Shown here: one piece after another, positions 34,146-46,009 of the stretch | How positions within the stretch are numbered: the stretch's first letter is position 1 | Layout of the letters: the number at the start of each line of letters is the position of its first letter | DNA from: Anodontia alba | Lineage: Eukaryota > Mollusca > Bivalvia > Lucinida > Lucinidae | Direction: 5' to 3' | Assembly (NCBI GenBank): GCA_964016985.1 | Contig: OZ024828.1 | Location: 33,080,924 to 33,144,923 of the forward strand | DNA: 64,000 bases | Made by a program: the position numbers and the translations under genes | The notes under the pieces: model-generated | The model's database searches: none | What the model was told of the DNA's origin: nothing | Seen by the model: the letters and a program-made list of their open reading frames with translations, nothing else

Positions 34146-35052
34146 TTAGGACAAAAATATGGTAAGAAGAATTCCCACCTAATAATCTACTTAAATTTAT
34201 ACCGGACTTTTCGGTCTGACAGGATTTCTGTCGGACCGATAATGGTCCAATATAGATCTAAGTCTAATATCTAAGTTGATCTAAGTCGAATGCTAGCTGG
34301 GTAAGAAATCGGAATTCTCAGAATATATACGGAATAATGATCTTCAAAAGTTGCTTTAAAGTGCAAATACTATTAGTTCTGTTTTGGCACTGTCGTTATT
34401 CAATCTAACACCATGTCCTGTCCGCCCGGACAATAAACTATGTCCTGAAATAGACAGGAAAAAGAACAGTTACATTTGATTATAGGAACTAGATTACGAT
34501 AAGATATTGAAATGCTGCCACTGACTTGCATAATGATCTTATGCACGCCTGATTAATGTCACAGAAGCTTGTCTTTTGGAACAGATACAGTAATTGGGAC
34601 GAGCCGTGCGAAAACATGTTTTCGGGCATATGCGGACAACGGGCACTCTTTTTGCTTGACGCTGCCTGTGTTGTGAAGCTTTCCAATTACAAATTCTGTC
34701 GTATGTTAGCACACTGTAGGTCGTATCATCAGATAAAAACTAGTTATATTTTCTTATTTTTCACAGAAAAGAAAACTTGACGCTACATTCAAATTGTCTC
34801 CAAAGTCTCTCATGTTTTCTCTGAAAGATTAGAAAATAGATTTCAAATAATTTCTGCTTTTATTTATAGCCGGCTATTAATGTCATGTGAATTCATGTGA
34901 ATTTTAGCAATGTCTTAACGCCAGCGACTCATTCATAAATTACTTAAAAAGCGTTATACTAAAACATAGCTAAAATGAGACCAAAAGTTGTACCACTCAC
35001 TAATGATTTTATCAATCCTACCTAAGCCCTATGCAAGAGAGATCGAAGGTAT
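34146..35052. other. No gene recognised
   Basis: At 34195-34265 there is a decayed hairpin (GTCTGACAGGATTTCTGTCG) related to that at 3830. A 74-codon plus frame at 34556-34780 shows no family motif. Confidence 0.3.
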
Positions 35053-35331
35053 CATTACGAAAACATGCCTATTCAAATATATAGAAAATTTCACCTCCAA
35101 AAACTGAAAATATTCAGATAAAAAAACTCTGATATTTTTTATATTTCTGCTCAAAACATAGATTGTGGGTACTTGTTAGAACCGCCTCGGCGAGGCGGTT
35201 CTAACGAGTACCCACAATCTATGTTTTGAGCAGAAATAAGGAAAATAATGTATACCCCTGTAAACCCCAGTTTTATTATATAAAAGTGGGGTTTAAGGGG
35301 ATCAAAATTATATAGGTATGTTTTCGTGATA
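35053..35331 (+). mobile_element. PAL1 MITE, copy 5
   Basis: Full-length; the 68-bp core is almost perfectly symmetrical (one difference: TACTTGTTAG against CTAACGAGTA). Confidence 0.9.
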
Positions 35332-35469
35332 GTCATAAGGAGGTAATTATGAGATCCTAGCGGGGGCGTAGGGAGATGGGGGGCGGGGACAGATAAATAA
35401 GTCATTACTAAATTACCGTATAGGTCTTCTACTATGTATCAATTATTGAACCTATACTAACTTTTTTTT

Positions 35470-35746
35470 CATCATAAAAACATACCTATTTACATTTGAC
35501 CCCCTTAAACCCCACTTGTATATAGTAAAACCGGGGTTTACGAGAGTATACATTATTTTTCTTATTTCTGCTCAAAAACATAGACTGTGGGTACTCGTTA
35601 GAACCGCCTCGGCGAGGCGGGTCTAACGAGTACCCACAATTTATGTTTGAGCAGAAATATGAAAAATATCAGCATTTTTATCTGAAAACTTTCAGATTTT
35701 GGTGGTGCAATTTTCAATATATTTGAATAGGCATGGTTTCGTAATG
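35470..35746 (-). mobile_element. PAL1 MITE, copy 6
   Basis: B arm left. The left terminus is mutated (CATCATAAAAACATACC). Core symmetrical except CGGGTCTAACG on the right. Confidence 0.85.
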
Positions 35747-35990
35747 CCAGTCTCTTATCAGTGATAAGACATGACCGAGGCACATCTTATTTTTATGTCT
35801 TTAAGTTTGTTACTGATTCGCCGGTGTTTATACTTCGATAAAATCCATAAAATGAAAACTACATCCTATAATTCCTGACCGGTAATGTTTGCATTTGACA
35901 CTAGGTTAAATAAGAACAAAACAATAGTTCTAAGACTCCTGCTCAGTTAGTAATGATTTTTTGATCAATCTGCACAAAAGTTATATATCC

Positions 35991-36217
35991 GGCCCCGAGG
36001 TTTTAAAACTTTTTTCATGCTCACCTCAGCTGAGCATGAAATTTTCTCTGCAAGAGTTGGCATTTTCATATTTATTGACAGAGAAATTTTCATGCTCAGC
36101 TATATTTAGCAAGAAAGAATTTGCAATTATTAGTAATTTGAGCTTAATACATGTAAGCAGGACAAATTTCATGCTCAGCTGAGTTGAGCATGAAAACAGT
36201 TTTATAACCTCGGGGCC
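35991..36217. mobile_element. MITE with GGCCCCGAGG termini and TTTCATGCTCA repeats
   Basis: About 33-bp terminal inverted repeats GGCCCCGAGGTTTTAAAACT ... and mirror. Inside, the motif TTTCATGCTCA occurs in inverted pairs around CAGCTGAG at both ends and once singly in the middle. No target duplication is evident. Confidence 0.8.
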
Positions 36218-36287
36218 CGAACTTGGATTTGAACTTGCGACCCCTAGATCTGCAGTCAGACACGCAACCTACTACGCTGTGGAGCCC
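36216..36287 (-). repeat. tRNA-Cys(GCA)-like relic or SINE head
   Basis: Minus strand carries an A-box-like AGCGTAGTAGGTTGCG, the anticodon arm TCTGACTGCAGATCTAG (anticodon GCA) and a B box AGTTCAAATCC, spaced as in tRNA-Cys. The acceptor and T stems do not close, so it is not a working tRNA. Its end overlaps the terminal repeat of the MITE next to it. Confidence 0.5.
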
Positions 36288-36289
36288 GG

Positions 36290-36818
36290 CACCCACAGTA
36301 TGCTAAAGGTAAGACGTGAAATGTATTACAAGTTGTAAGAAAAGAAATTTACAGTCTTATCTACATAACGTAATGATACACATTAATATTGTCTAGGGTT
36401 GCAGACGGACACATTTATTTGATTTACTGTTATCACAAAGGTCTGTTTGCCAGGCAGTCTTTGTGAAAAATCGCAATGAAAGCTTTCAAAATACTCTGAT
36501 TTGTTGGTGATCACATTATGTGATCTGCATGCTTCACTTATTTCTTAGATACGAAATTCCGACGCTGATGGAAACTTTCGATTTTTCACAGAAAAGTGAC
36601 TGAAAACTAGAAAAGTGTTTGTAAAACACTATGCCCCCAAATATACGCTTGTCTATACAAAATGTCAAAGTTAAAAAGGGGCAGAACTTTTACAAAAGAA
36701 TTTCCCAGGTTCACCAAAATTTATTCAGGTCATCTACACATTGGTTCTAAACTGCTTGCAAAAAAAAATTTTGGTCCTCACCTAAGTGGTGTTTGCTTAC
36801 AAGAAAAGCATGACATTG
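36290..36818. other. No gene seen
   Basis: AT-rich spacer with short open frames lacking any family signal. Confidence 0.3.
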
Positions 36819-37098
36819 CATCACGAAAACATGCCTATATAATACTGACGCCCTTAAACCCCACTTTTATATAGTAAAACTGGGGTTTACAGGGGTATAC
36901 ATTATTTTTCTTATTTCTGCTCAAAAACATAGATTGTGGGTACTCGTTAGAACCGCCTCATCGAGGCGGTTCTAACGAGTACCCACAATCTATGTTTTGG
37001 GCAGAAATAAGAAAAATATAAGCGTTTTTTAACTGAAATTTCCCTTTTCTTGGGTTGTAAAATTTTCAATATATTTGAATAGGCGTGTTTTTGTAATG
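36819..37098 (-). mobile_element. PAL1 MITE, copy 7
   Basis: Full length; core apex CGCCTCATCGAGGCG. Right end TTTTTGTAATG has lost the CpG. Confidence 0.9.
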
Positions 37099-37334
37099 GG
37101 GACGAACGGGCGGAAGACAAGCCAAAAGCAATATACCCTCCTAACTTCGGGGCATAACAAACATTCAAGATTATTTTTGTACTAACAGCTCTACGTCTTC
37201 TTAATATTTTTACATTATTTCCTAGTTAAGAATCTTTGCTTGAAGGAAAAGTTTTATAATTCAATTAAGTCCAGAGTAGGACTCCGCCGGATCTGTTTTC
37301 CTTCCGCCTACTCAAAAGTAGCATTTTGGCTACA

Positions 37335-37626
37335 CATTACGAAAACACGCCTATTCAAATATATAGAAAATTTCACCTCCAAAACTTGAAAATTTCGGAT
37401 AAAAATACTCTGATATTTTTCATACTTTTGCTCAAAACATAGATTGTGGGTACTCGTTAGAACCGCCTCGCCGAGGCGGTTCGCCGAGGCGGTTCTAACG
37501 AGTACCTACAATCTATGTTTTGAGCAAAAAATAAGAAAAATAATGTATACCCCTGTAAACCCCAGTTCTACTATATAAAAGTGGGGTTTAAGGGGGTCAG
37601 TATTATATAGGCATGTTTTCGTGATG
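37335..37626 (+). mobile_element. PAL1 MITE, copy 8 (apex duplication)
   Basis: Full length with an extra GCCGAGGCGGTTC unit at the core apex, so that the right arm begins twice. Consistent with slippage at a hairpin tip. Confidence 0.9.
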
Positions 37627-38099
37627 ATTTGTAACATTTTGATGACACAGTTGTCATAATAAGGAATGAATTATTATTTTTGTGGATTTGTCAAAACTGT
37701 TTTTATCTCATTATTAAAAAGACATGATTCCGGATTTGTTCCTTATACAATTCATATTACATGTAATAAAAGTAAATTAGGGTTCTAATTTCCTGTTTTA
37801 TTTACGCCTGAAAAGTTCTCCTAAAGTTGTCAGAAAACAGTAGTAAGACATTATTTGAGGTTTCGCCACGGGAAACCAGTATTTTCTCCAAATAATCGAA
37901 TTTATACCCTGACTAGCAGGGTAGACACAGGCCAATGATTTGTTTCATCAGTAGCTAACTGTTTGGCATTCAGCCAGCACTTTTTAAACAAATAACTATG
38001 CACATTCAAATTATAGGGTGTAGTAAGGGAGTAATTTCCGTAGTTATGCCATAAATAAGTTCCCAAAGAAGAAATGACTTAGACTTTAAAGGAAATTGA
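37627..38099. other. No gene seen
   Basis: AT-rich spacer between PAL1 copy 8 and a PAL2 element. Confidence 0.3.
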
Positions 38100-38259
38100 A
38101 ACACTTTTAGGGAGGTAACTGTCTAAATTTCAGTGTCCTCTTCTGAAAATGGGTCTATTCTACTCCAATAGGAGCATTTTTTTTCCTTTGAGAGGAGAGC
38201 CTTTTCATAATAGGCTTGGTAAGCAAGAAGGCAAACAGGAAATCACAGAGTCATCGCCC
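38100..38259. mobile_element. PAL2 hairpin MITE
   Basis: TTCTGAAAATGGGTCTATTC and a weak mirror; followed by GCAAACAGGAAATCACAGAG, a flank that also follows the PAL2 hairpin at 41.34 kb, so the unit is longer than the hairpin alone. Confidence 0.55.
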
Positions 38260-38520
38260 TTGACCCCCCCCCCTTAATCCCCACTTTTATATAGTAAAAC
38301 TGGGGTTTACAGTGGTATACATTATTTTTCTTAGTTCTGCTCAAAAACATAGATTGTGGGCACTCGTTAGAACCGCCTCGGCGAGGCGGTTCTAACGAGA
38401 ACCCACAATCTATATATGTTTGAGCAGAAATATCAAAAATATTAGATTTTTTTATCTGAAAACTTTTAGTTTTTGGTGGTGAAATTTTCAATATATTTGA
38501 ATAAGCTTGTTTTCGTAATG
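38260..38520 (-). mobile_element. PAL1 MITE, copy 9 (left terminus lost)
   Basis: Homology starts inside the B arm (TTGACCCCC with an expanded C-run). Core symmetrical; ends TTTTCGTAATG. The C-run junction joins it to PAL2. Confidence 0.85.
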
Positions 38521-38610
38521 GTAAAAGTGTTTTGTTTTTTTGTTGTTGTTGTTGTTGTTTTTTTTGTTTTTTTTTTTTTTTTGTTTTTCTTTTGGGGGGG
38601 GGGGGGGGGC
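38521..38610. repeat. T-rich tract followed by an 18-G run
   Basis: TTG units and T-runs, then an uninterrupted run of G near 38594-38610. Confidence 0.95.
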
Positions 38611-38845
38611 GAAATCTACCAAGTGTATCCATTGACCTCTATAATGCTTACAAGAACACTACATATAGATACAACAGACCATGAAACATCGTTTTCATTC
38701 GACGTCCCCCTACATACTATACATAGGATGTTTCGTCGTAGTGTTTTTTATTATATGTGTTTCACTGTGATATTTCAAAGATGAGGAAGAGGCCACCTAT
38801 GCGGACTGAATATATATTTGTAAATGGGAGCTGCATCAGAATTAA

Positions 38846-39084
38846 CATCACGAAAACATGCCTATATATTTTTGACCCCCTTAAACCCCACTTTTATATA
38901 ATAAATCTGGGGTTTACAGGGGTATACATTATTTTCTTATTTCTGCTCAAAACATAAATTGTAGATACTCGTTAGAACCGCCTCACCGAGGCGGGTTTAA
39001 TGAGTACCCACAATTTATGTTTTGAGCAGAAATAGAAAAAATATCAGAGTTTTTTTATCTGAAAATTTTCAGTTTTTGGAGGTG
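38846..39084 (-). mobile_element. PAL1 MITE, copy 10 (right terminus replaced)
   Basis: Normal left terminus CATCACGAAAACATGCC; at GGAGGTG the element stops and Penelope-like sequence begins. The A arm tail is missing. Confidence 0.85.
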
Positions 39085-39215
39085 TTCTGTGTTCGTCTGT
39101 GGTTTCATATGTGATGTTTGTTTGGTCATTATTTATTTCTAATCTCTCCTTCTTTTGGTGCCTCGGGAGGGTTTTGCTTCGTCTTTGTGGCATTTCCTGG
39201 TACATGTATCTTCAC
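39085..39215 (+). mobile_element. Penelope-like 3' fragment, copy O
   Basis: TTTTGGTGCCTCGGGAGGGT and TTGTGGCATTTCCTGGTACA are the family's terminal block. It cuts PAL1 copy 10. Confidence 0.6.
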
Positions 39216-39639
39216 TTATAGTTTTAGTTTTTATAGTGATCACTGTTAAAGTTTTAGATGCTATCTCGCGTGGCTCTAGGTCGGAATTGAATATATAGAT
39301 CACAGTGACCTACTTGTGATACACATCAGATTATAATACAAAAGATATGGATATAAAGCTAACTAAACTAGACAAGGCATTGCATTGAATGTGGCGAGCC
39401 ATAGCCTTAAGGTACAGAATAAATGCACTGGATATTTTTTGTGCAATGCAGGTGTTTCGTCAGTAGGTCTTAGTATCCTACGTTCGGTGTATGACACACC
39501 ATTTATATTATATAATCCAACACATCAAGTTTAGTCAACCTACGTCATATTGTACATGTAATATAAAGTTTACTGTTGTCCTTGCTTTTGTGTCGCAATG
39601 ACCTTCTTTTGGTATGCAACATACTGTCGTAACTAGAAA

Positions 39640-39830
39640 AATATCTAGAAGATGTTCTAAGATGTCCAGGCAGAGCCACTATCACAGAACAAAGCCTACC
39701 AAAGATACAAGAGGAAGAGCAAACAGACCAAGACAGACAGTACACAAACCACAGATTATCTTCACATATTTTTATCGAAGAGCGTTGGCCTCCTGATAAA
39801 GGCAATAATCACTGTCTGGCTTTGTCTTGT
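39640..39830 (-). mobile_element. Penelope-like 3' fragment, copy P
   Basis: Reverse complement reads TTGGTAGGCTTTGTTCTGTG then ATAGTGGCTCTGCCTGGACA, a diverged terminal block. Confidence 0.5.
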
Positions 39831-39893
39831 GGTGTTATTTTAAAAGTCGTTAATGAGTGTTGGTAATGAATACGATATCGCCCAACATCGGCA

Positions 39894-40095
39894 TTAACTT
39901 TTACCACTCTCTGGGCTGATTCAGCAGTCGTCAAATTGATATTTTTTCTTATTTTTTTTTCCAGCAAACAGGATTTGACATTTCATGCAAACTGACAGTT
40001 TGCATGAAATATCAAAACCTGTTTTTAGGGAATAATAAGAAAAATATATCAGTATGTAGTCTGCTGAAAATTTTACCCAGAGTTCTAAGCATTAA
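39894..40095. mobile_element. Palindromic MITE with CTCTGGG/CCCAGAG ends
   Basis: Outer CTCTGGGCTGATTCAGCAG against CTGCTGAAAATTTTACCCAGAG; centre GACATTTCATGCAAACTGACAGTTTGCATGAAATATC is split by a two-base loop. Internal TTTGACATTTCATG links it loosely to the PAL3 family. Confidence 0.75.
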
Positions 40096-41144
40096 CTGGA
40101 CTTACTTAAGCAATAAATAACTAATATATTGCGGCTGCAAGGCATAAAATGCACCAACTATAAATCAAAACTTGATTACTGTCGTGTCAATGTACTTTTA
40201 ATACTAGACTAGTCTTGGGTCAAGGTAAAGCATTTATTTAACCCGTACCGCTCTCTAGACGAATGCAACAGATTACAAGTATTAGCTAGCGGGGTCGTTT
40301 TAGCTTCGACATGAAAGCAAGATATCAAATACTGAAAAAATCCATGATATTAGTGGATGAATAGATCGGTCACTCGTAACGTTGCTTACAAGTTACTGAG
40401 GCTATATAAGAGGAACAACTCAAAAACAACTTTTATAAGACAAGTTTGTACTTTGCCGCTTCGTTCTGAGCACACATTTTTTATCAGTATGTTGTAGGAA
40501 AAGTCAGTCATATTCTATAATAATATTACTCTGATAATAATCGTAGAAAATAAGTATTCTAAGGACTATTTTGTTATTATTTGCATGTCCTGAAGCAGAA
40601 CTTAGACGAACTATTGTGCGATGCGAAATAAGCTGCCGCGAAACATCCCGCATTGGTCTTTTGAGCAATACCTCTCGCTCAGCTTTTACTAGGGCACTAG
40701 ATAAGTTGAAAGAAAAGAAAACACGCAGAACATTTAATTGTTAGATGAGGTAGAGTTCCACCCCTTGTGGGTTTTGACCCACCCCCTTTGTGTGTCACTG
40801 GGGGAGCTCCGCCTATATTGCAAATTCCTAAAACCACCTCTGCTTGTTACCCAATACTGTAGATTTGGTGAGTTTTACGGAGTATCCATATTCGTCCGCC
40901 GATATTCAACTCAATATGAATAAATCTTATTTCTTCAAAGTTTGATGTATTCTCTGGTTTTGTTTATTTATTCGCTATTTATAAGTATCAGGGTGTATAA
41001 GGCTAATATATTTGAATGCAGACTTTAGCGTTATCAGCGTTAGCAGGGAGCTATTAGGGGGTGCGATTTTATGTAGTTATTATATTGGTAGCCAAGAAAC
41101 GGATTGCCGAAATGCTGCATGTTAAATCTGGTGGCGGTTCGACA
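40096..41144. other. No gene recognised
   Basis: A plus-strand stretch around 40620-40690 reads RNKLPRNIPHWSFEQ before a stop, which faintly resembles LINE C termini. The rest is AT-rich with no clear feature. Confidence 0.25.
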
Positions 41145-41400
41145 ACCGCCCCCAAAAAGGTCTACTCTAAAATGAAAACGATTTGCTCCTGGGTCCCGTG
41201 AGAGGGAGCAAACTATTTCCTTTAAGAGTTGATACCTTTTCTGCAGTTTTGCTTCCCTTCTGAAAAGGGGTCTACTCTAAAAGGTAAGAATTTGCTCCCC
41301 GTTGGAACAAATTCTTTCCTTTTAGATTAGATCCTCTTTCAGAAGGGGCTTGGGATGAAGGAACGCAAACAGGAAGTCACAAAAGTTGCCCTTCTTGTAC
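41145..41400. mobile_element. Two PAL2 hairpins in tandem
   Basis: Hairpin 1 at about 41155-41228 and hairpin 2 at about 41262-41345, each GGTCTACTCTAAAA... with a mirrored partner around a GGAGCAAA or TTGCTCC apex. The second is followed by GCAAACAGGAAGTCACAAAA. Confidence 0.7.
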
Positions 41401-41653
41401 AAATAACGGTAAATAGACTAAGTGTATCAATACCCCTTAGAACGTTGTCTCCGGCCACATTTATTCCAGTAGGGTTTTGGTCATGTTATTATTACGAGCC
41501 TGTTTTCGACATCTTTCAGAAGGTCGACTTTTGCCTGGAGCTTTATACAGAAAAAGTTAATTTGCAAAACTGTATCACGATTTAACGCAAAACGTTGTGG
41601 CAAAACTATCTAAACATGAACAGTTTTATTTTATTTTATTCATTGCTTTATAT

Positions 41654-41929
41654 CATCACGAAAACATACCTATATAATATTGGCCCCCTTAAACCCCACT
41701 TTTATGTAGTAAAACTGGGGGTTACAGGGGTATATATTATTTTCTTATTTCTGCTCAAAAACATAGTTTGTGGGTACTCTTTAGAACCGCCTCGCCGAGG
41801 CGGTTCTAACGAGTACCACAATCTATAATTTGAGCAGAAATATGAAAAATATCAGAGTTTTTATCTGAAAATTTTCAGTTTTTGGAGGTGAAATTTTCTA
41901 TATATTTGAATAGGCGTGTTTTCGTAATG
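41654..41929 (-). mobile_element. PAL1 MITE, copy 11
   Basis: Full length. The left core arm has GGGTACTCTTTAG and the right arm has lost one C (AGTACCACAAT), so the arms are no longer identical. Confidence 0.9.
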
Positions 41930-42831
41930 TAATCGTACATTTTCACTAGTTTCCCCATAGTCAAAACGGATGCAAACTATGCAAATGGTGGTCAGACTTA
42001 TTAGGTGAATGAGAGACAGATTTTCAACAAATTCCGGTTTGTTTTTTAAAATTACCTGAAGTTTTCACTATAATGTCGTGAAAAATCAGCAAAAAGTAGT
42101 GTCTATTTTTTAGGATAAAAATACAAATCAATCACTTTATCGCAGAAATTTTACAGGTCAAACATTTTTTTGGCCGCAAATTTAAATTTAGAGTAAATAT
42201 TTGAGGTCAAAACGTAGAAACAGAAAAGACAAATGATTTCCGATAAGAACATTTTTCATTTAAAATAAAACGCCAAGCTAAGAACGTCTTTCCGAATGCT
42301 ATCGAAAGGGCAATTGACCAGAGAGCGTAAGATTGAATGTAAACAAAATTGAGTTATCCCCTAACCAATACTTGTATCATTTTCATAATACGATCGAAGT
42401 TCTCTTTCTTTTACAAATTACACTGTTTTCGATAGCTACAACATTACGATGGACGCATGCTCTTTGCGCCCAGCCACCACATCGTTATTTATTCCTAAGT
42501 ACTGCTGTCTGGACGTCATTTTTACAAAAGAACAAATTCTCAGATGTCCAGTGTTCATGGCGTCAACCGGAACCGACATTAATTTTAAGCCCACTGAGAC
42601 TTCTGTGTAATACATACTAATATCTTCTGTCTGATGGACATCTCTTTCACTACGTGATTTTCATAGCTTTTATCAGAAATATTTCTGCAGAGCCATGACA
42701 AAAAGGTGTCTGCGGGGAAAGGGTGAACAGTAAAAGATCCAGGGCAGCCAACAAAGCCGGAAATTCAGATAAATGCTTTTCCTCGGTATCGACAATTTCT
42801 ACAGTATTCAATGGGATTTTGAGCGGGCAAC
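41930..42831. other. No gene recognised
   Basis: The 95-codon plus frame at 42333-42620 has no family motif or splice support. AT-rich otherwise. Confidence 0.3.
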
Positions 42832-42879
42832 GAAGGACCAGACCAGTCTGCGCAACCGCGCAGACTGATCTGGGCCTTC
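42832..42879. repeat. 22-bp-arm hairpin, GACCAGTCTGCGC module
   Basis: GAAGGACCAGACCAGTCTGC... mirrored by ...GCAGACTGATCTGGGCCTTC. Same general module as at 24.38 kb (CTGCGCA apex, GAAG/CTTC outside). Confidence 0.85.
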
Positions 42880-43004
42880 TCTGACCGCAGATGCCCGGGA
42901 GGCACAGTTTTACTTGCTCATTTGGAAATCCGAGACAACACGTAATTGAGTCCAGTCATGACAAAACTTTAATTAACTTGAAATTACAAAATATATGCAA
43001 GCTG

Positions 43005-43200
43005 CGTACGTAAGACCATCCTGGAAATCAACAATTACGAGGCACACAGTCATTCCGAAGCACCAAAACAAGAAGAGTTGAGGAATGAATAAGATATGGC
43101 ACAACGGCACAGCAGCTATGACCGACATACCATACAATCAAAGAAGTGTAAGAGAGAAACCACTTCGGAACTGTCAGCAGAAACAACTACATGTACTGTC
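43005..43200 (-). mobile_element. Penelope-like 3' fragment, copy Q
   Basis: Reverse complement has TTGGTGCTTCGGAATGACTG and CTGACAGTTCCGAAGTGG, diverged from the GCCTCGGGAAGGC and CTGACCGTTCTAAGGC blocks. Confidence 0.45.
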
Positions 43201-43222
43201 CATTTGACATCACTTGGAAAGA

Positions 43223-43350
43223 CGTTTTTTTTGTTGTTGTTTTTGTTTTTTGTTTTTGTTTTTTTGTTTTTTGTTGTTTTTTTGTTTGTTTTTGTTTTGT
43301 TTCTTTTTTTTTGTTGTTGTTTTTTTGTTTTGTTTTTTTTTCTGCTAGGC
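43223..43350. repeat. T/G low-complexity tract
   Basis: T-runs with single G interruptions; source of false Phe-rich frames. Confidence 0.95.
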
Positions 43351-43494
43351 GTTTTAACTTAAATGAAAATTGTTTGCTCTGACTGACAATATCTTATCAT
43401 TAACCATTGGTTTGTTCTCAAATATTTACCGTAAAATTAAATTTACCGTCAAATATTGGTCTGACCTATGCAATGTCTATAGTAGTTATATGTT

Positions 43495-44050
43495 TTGTTG
43501 TTTTTTTTTGTTTTTCTGTTGTTGTTGTTTTTTTGTTGTTGTTTTTTTTTTGTTTGTTTTTTTTGTTTGTTTTTTTTTGGGGGGGGGGCGGGGGAGGGGG
43601 CGCGGAGCGGAGGTTGGGGGTGTCTAAGAAAATATCCTTTTCACTTTCCTTTGCTGAATATGAATTATGGATGTTTTGTTTTGTTTTTTGTTTTTCTGTT
43701 GTTGTTTTTTTTTTTTTTTTTTTTTGGGGGGGGGGGGGTTGTGTGTTTTTTTTTGTTTTTGTTTTTTTGTGGGGGGGGAAGGGGGCGGGGAGCGGAGGTT
43801 GGGGGTGTCTAAGAAAATATCTTTTTCACTTTCCTTTGCTGAATATGAATTATGGATGTTTTGTTTTGTTTTTTGTTTTTCTGTTGTTTTTTTTTTTTTT
43901 TTTTTTTTTGGGGGGGGGGGGGGGTTGTGTGTGTTTTTTTTGTTTTTGTTTTTTTGTGGGGGGGGGGGAGGGGGCGGGGAGCGGAGGTTGGGGGTGTCTA
44001 AGAAAATATCTTTTTCACTTTCCTTTGCTGAATATGAATTATGGATGTTT
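43495..44050 (+). repeat. Three tandem ~187-bp units rich in T-runs and G-runs
   Basis: Units offset by 185 and 189 bp (AGGTTGGGGGTGTCTAAG at 43611, 43796, 43985). Each has a T-rich block, a G-run of 8-14, GGGGGCGGGGAGCGGAGG, and a unique-looking TTTGCTGAATATGAATTATG tail. Units 2 and 3 have an extra G-run/T-run block. Confidence 0.95.
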
Positions 44051-44454
44051 CACAACAATATTTTGAAAGTTTCAGAAAAAATGAACTGGCCAAACTTATT
44101 AAAAATCTGTCTCCAAGTAACCTACCCTTCAGATTTCTGCATAATTTTCATTCATTTTAACTATGGGAAAAGAGAAATAGGTAGTTACGACAAATTGTTT
44201 TACATGTAATCATGACAAAAGTTTGCAAATTTACTTCTTCCGTTTAAAAAGCCAAGCCAAATAAAAGTAAAAATGGATCGCCTTTGGAAACAAAGAACAC
44301 ACAAAATCACGAAAATCGGGGACTCGGTTTTCTTGTCTCTTAATATGCAACACTGTAATTTACGAGGCTGCATACGTCCCGTAGGGCCGGCTTAAGCGGT
44401 ATTTGATTTTCAAAATAACCAGAATTGGCTCTATGATCCCAAAGACCTGCACTG
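44051..44454. other. No gene recognised
   Basis: 44270-44310 carries GATCGCCTTTGGAAACAAAG, which also occurs (as ATTGCCTTTGGAAACAAAG) at 20680, a short dispersed repeat of unknown kind. Confidence 0.35.
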
Positions 44455-44700
44455 ATGTCGAAAGGACAGTAGGGGACGGGGTGGGGTGGGTTTAAACTAG
44501 TTTTACTCGATTGAAACCTCGCCCTTAGTCAATGAAGAAAAAAATCACAAAAAAAAATAAATAAAATAGCGAACTCAATGGGAATCAGAAGCCGGAGCAA
44601 AGGGAAACCACAAGTTGGACCACGGTAGGCCCGACCACAGACAGAAGGCTGTCTGGGCAAGTACAGTTCTATACTTGACCTCTTCGGTTAAATGAGTTGA
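44455..44700 (-). mobile_element. Penelope-like 3'-UTR fragment, copy R
   Basis: Reverse complement shows AAACTAGTTTAAACCCACCC, GGTCGGGCCTACCGTGGTCC and GGTTTCCCTTTGCTCCGGCT, which match the middle of the family 3' region. The 3' terminal block is absent. Confidence 0.5.
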
Positions 44701-45611
<911 letters not shown>

Positions 45612-45712
45612 TGTGGATAACGTCATGTCATAAAAATCGTATGGCCACACGTAGCATGATACTTTAGCGGGAACAAGTAACGTCAGTCGATGTCAACCAT
45701 GCATTTTCTATG

Positions 45713-45775
45713 TATGTATCAGATTTTTAACGCTACCAGGCAACTGAGTCAAGTAGAGACAGCGCCGCATTTTCT
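45713..45775 (+). repeat. CTACCAGGCAACT element, single copy
   Basis: TCAGATTTTTAACGCTACCA GGCAACTGAGTC...AGCGCC matches the two tandem copies at 53227-53368. Confidence 0.7.
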
Positions 45776-46009
45776 AATGAACACTTTTCAACTTTAAAGG
45801 CGATAAAATCCAACTTAAAATGCCAAAGGCTCGTTTCATAAATTTCGTATGAAATGATCACTCGTGTAAGAACATATATATATAAAGATTAAACTTTGGT
45901 ATGAAATTGCTCTGTTACGGTTATTTAAGTCAACTGAATAAATTAATTTCAAAGTAATATGACAATTTGCATAATTAATAAACGTCGCTTATCTTATTAA
46001 ACGCTATGT

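Noticed and set aside
43407..44209. 219- and 180-codon Phe/Gly-rich frames
   Set aside because: Produced by T-runs and G-runs in the triplicated simple-sequence unit.
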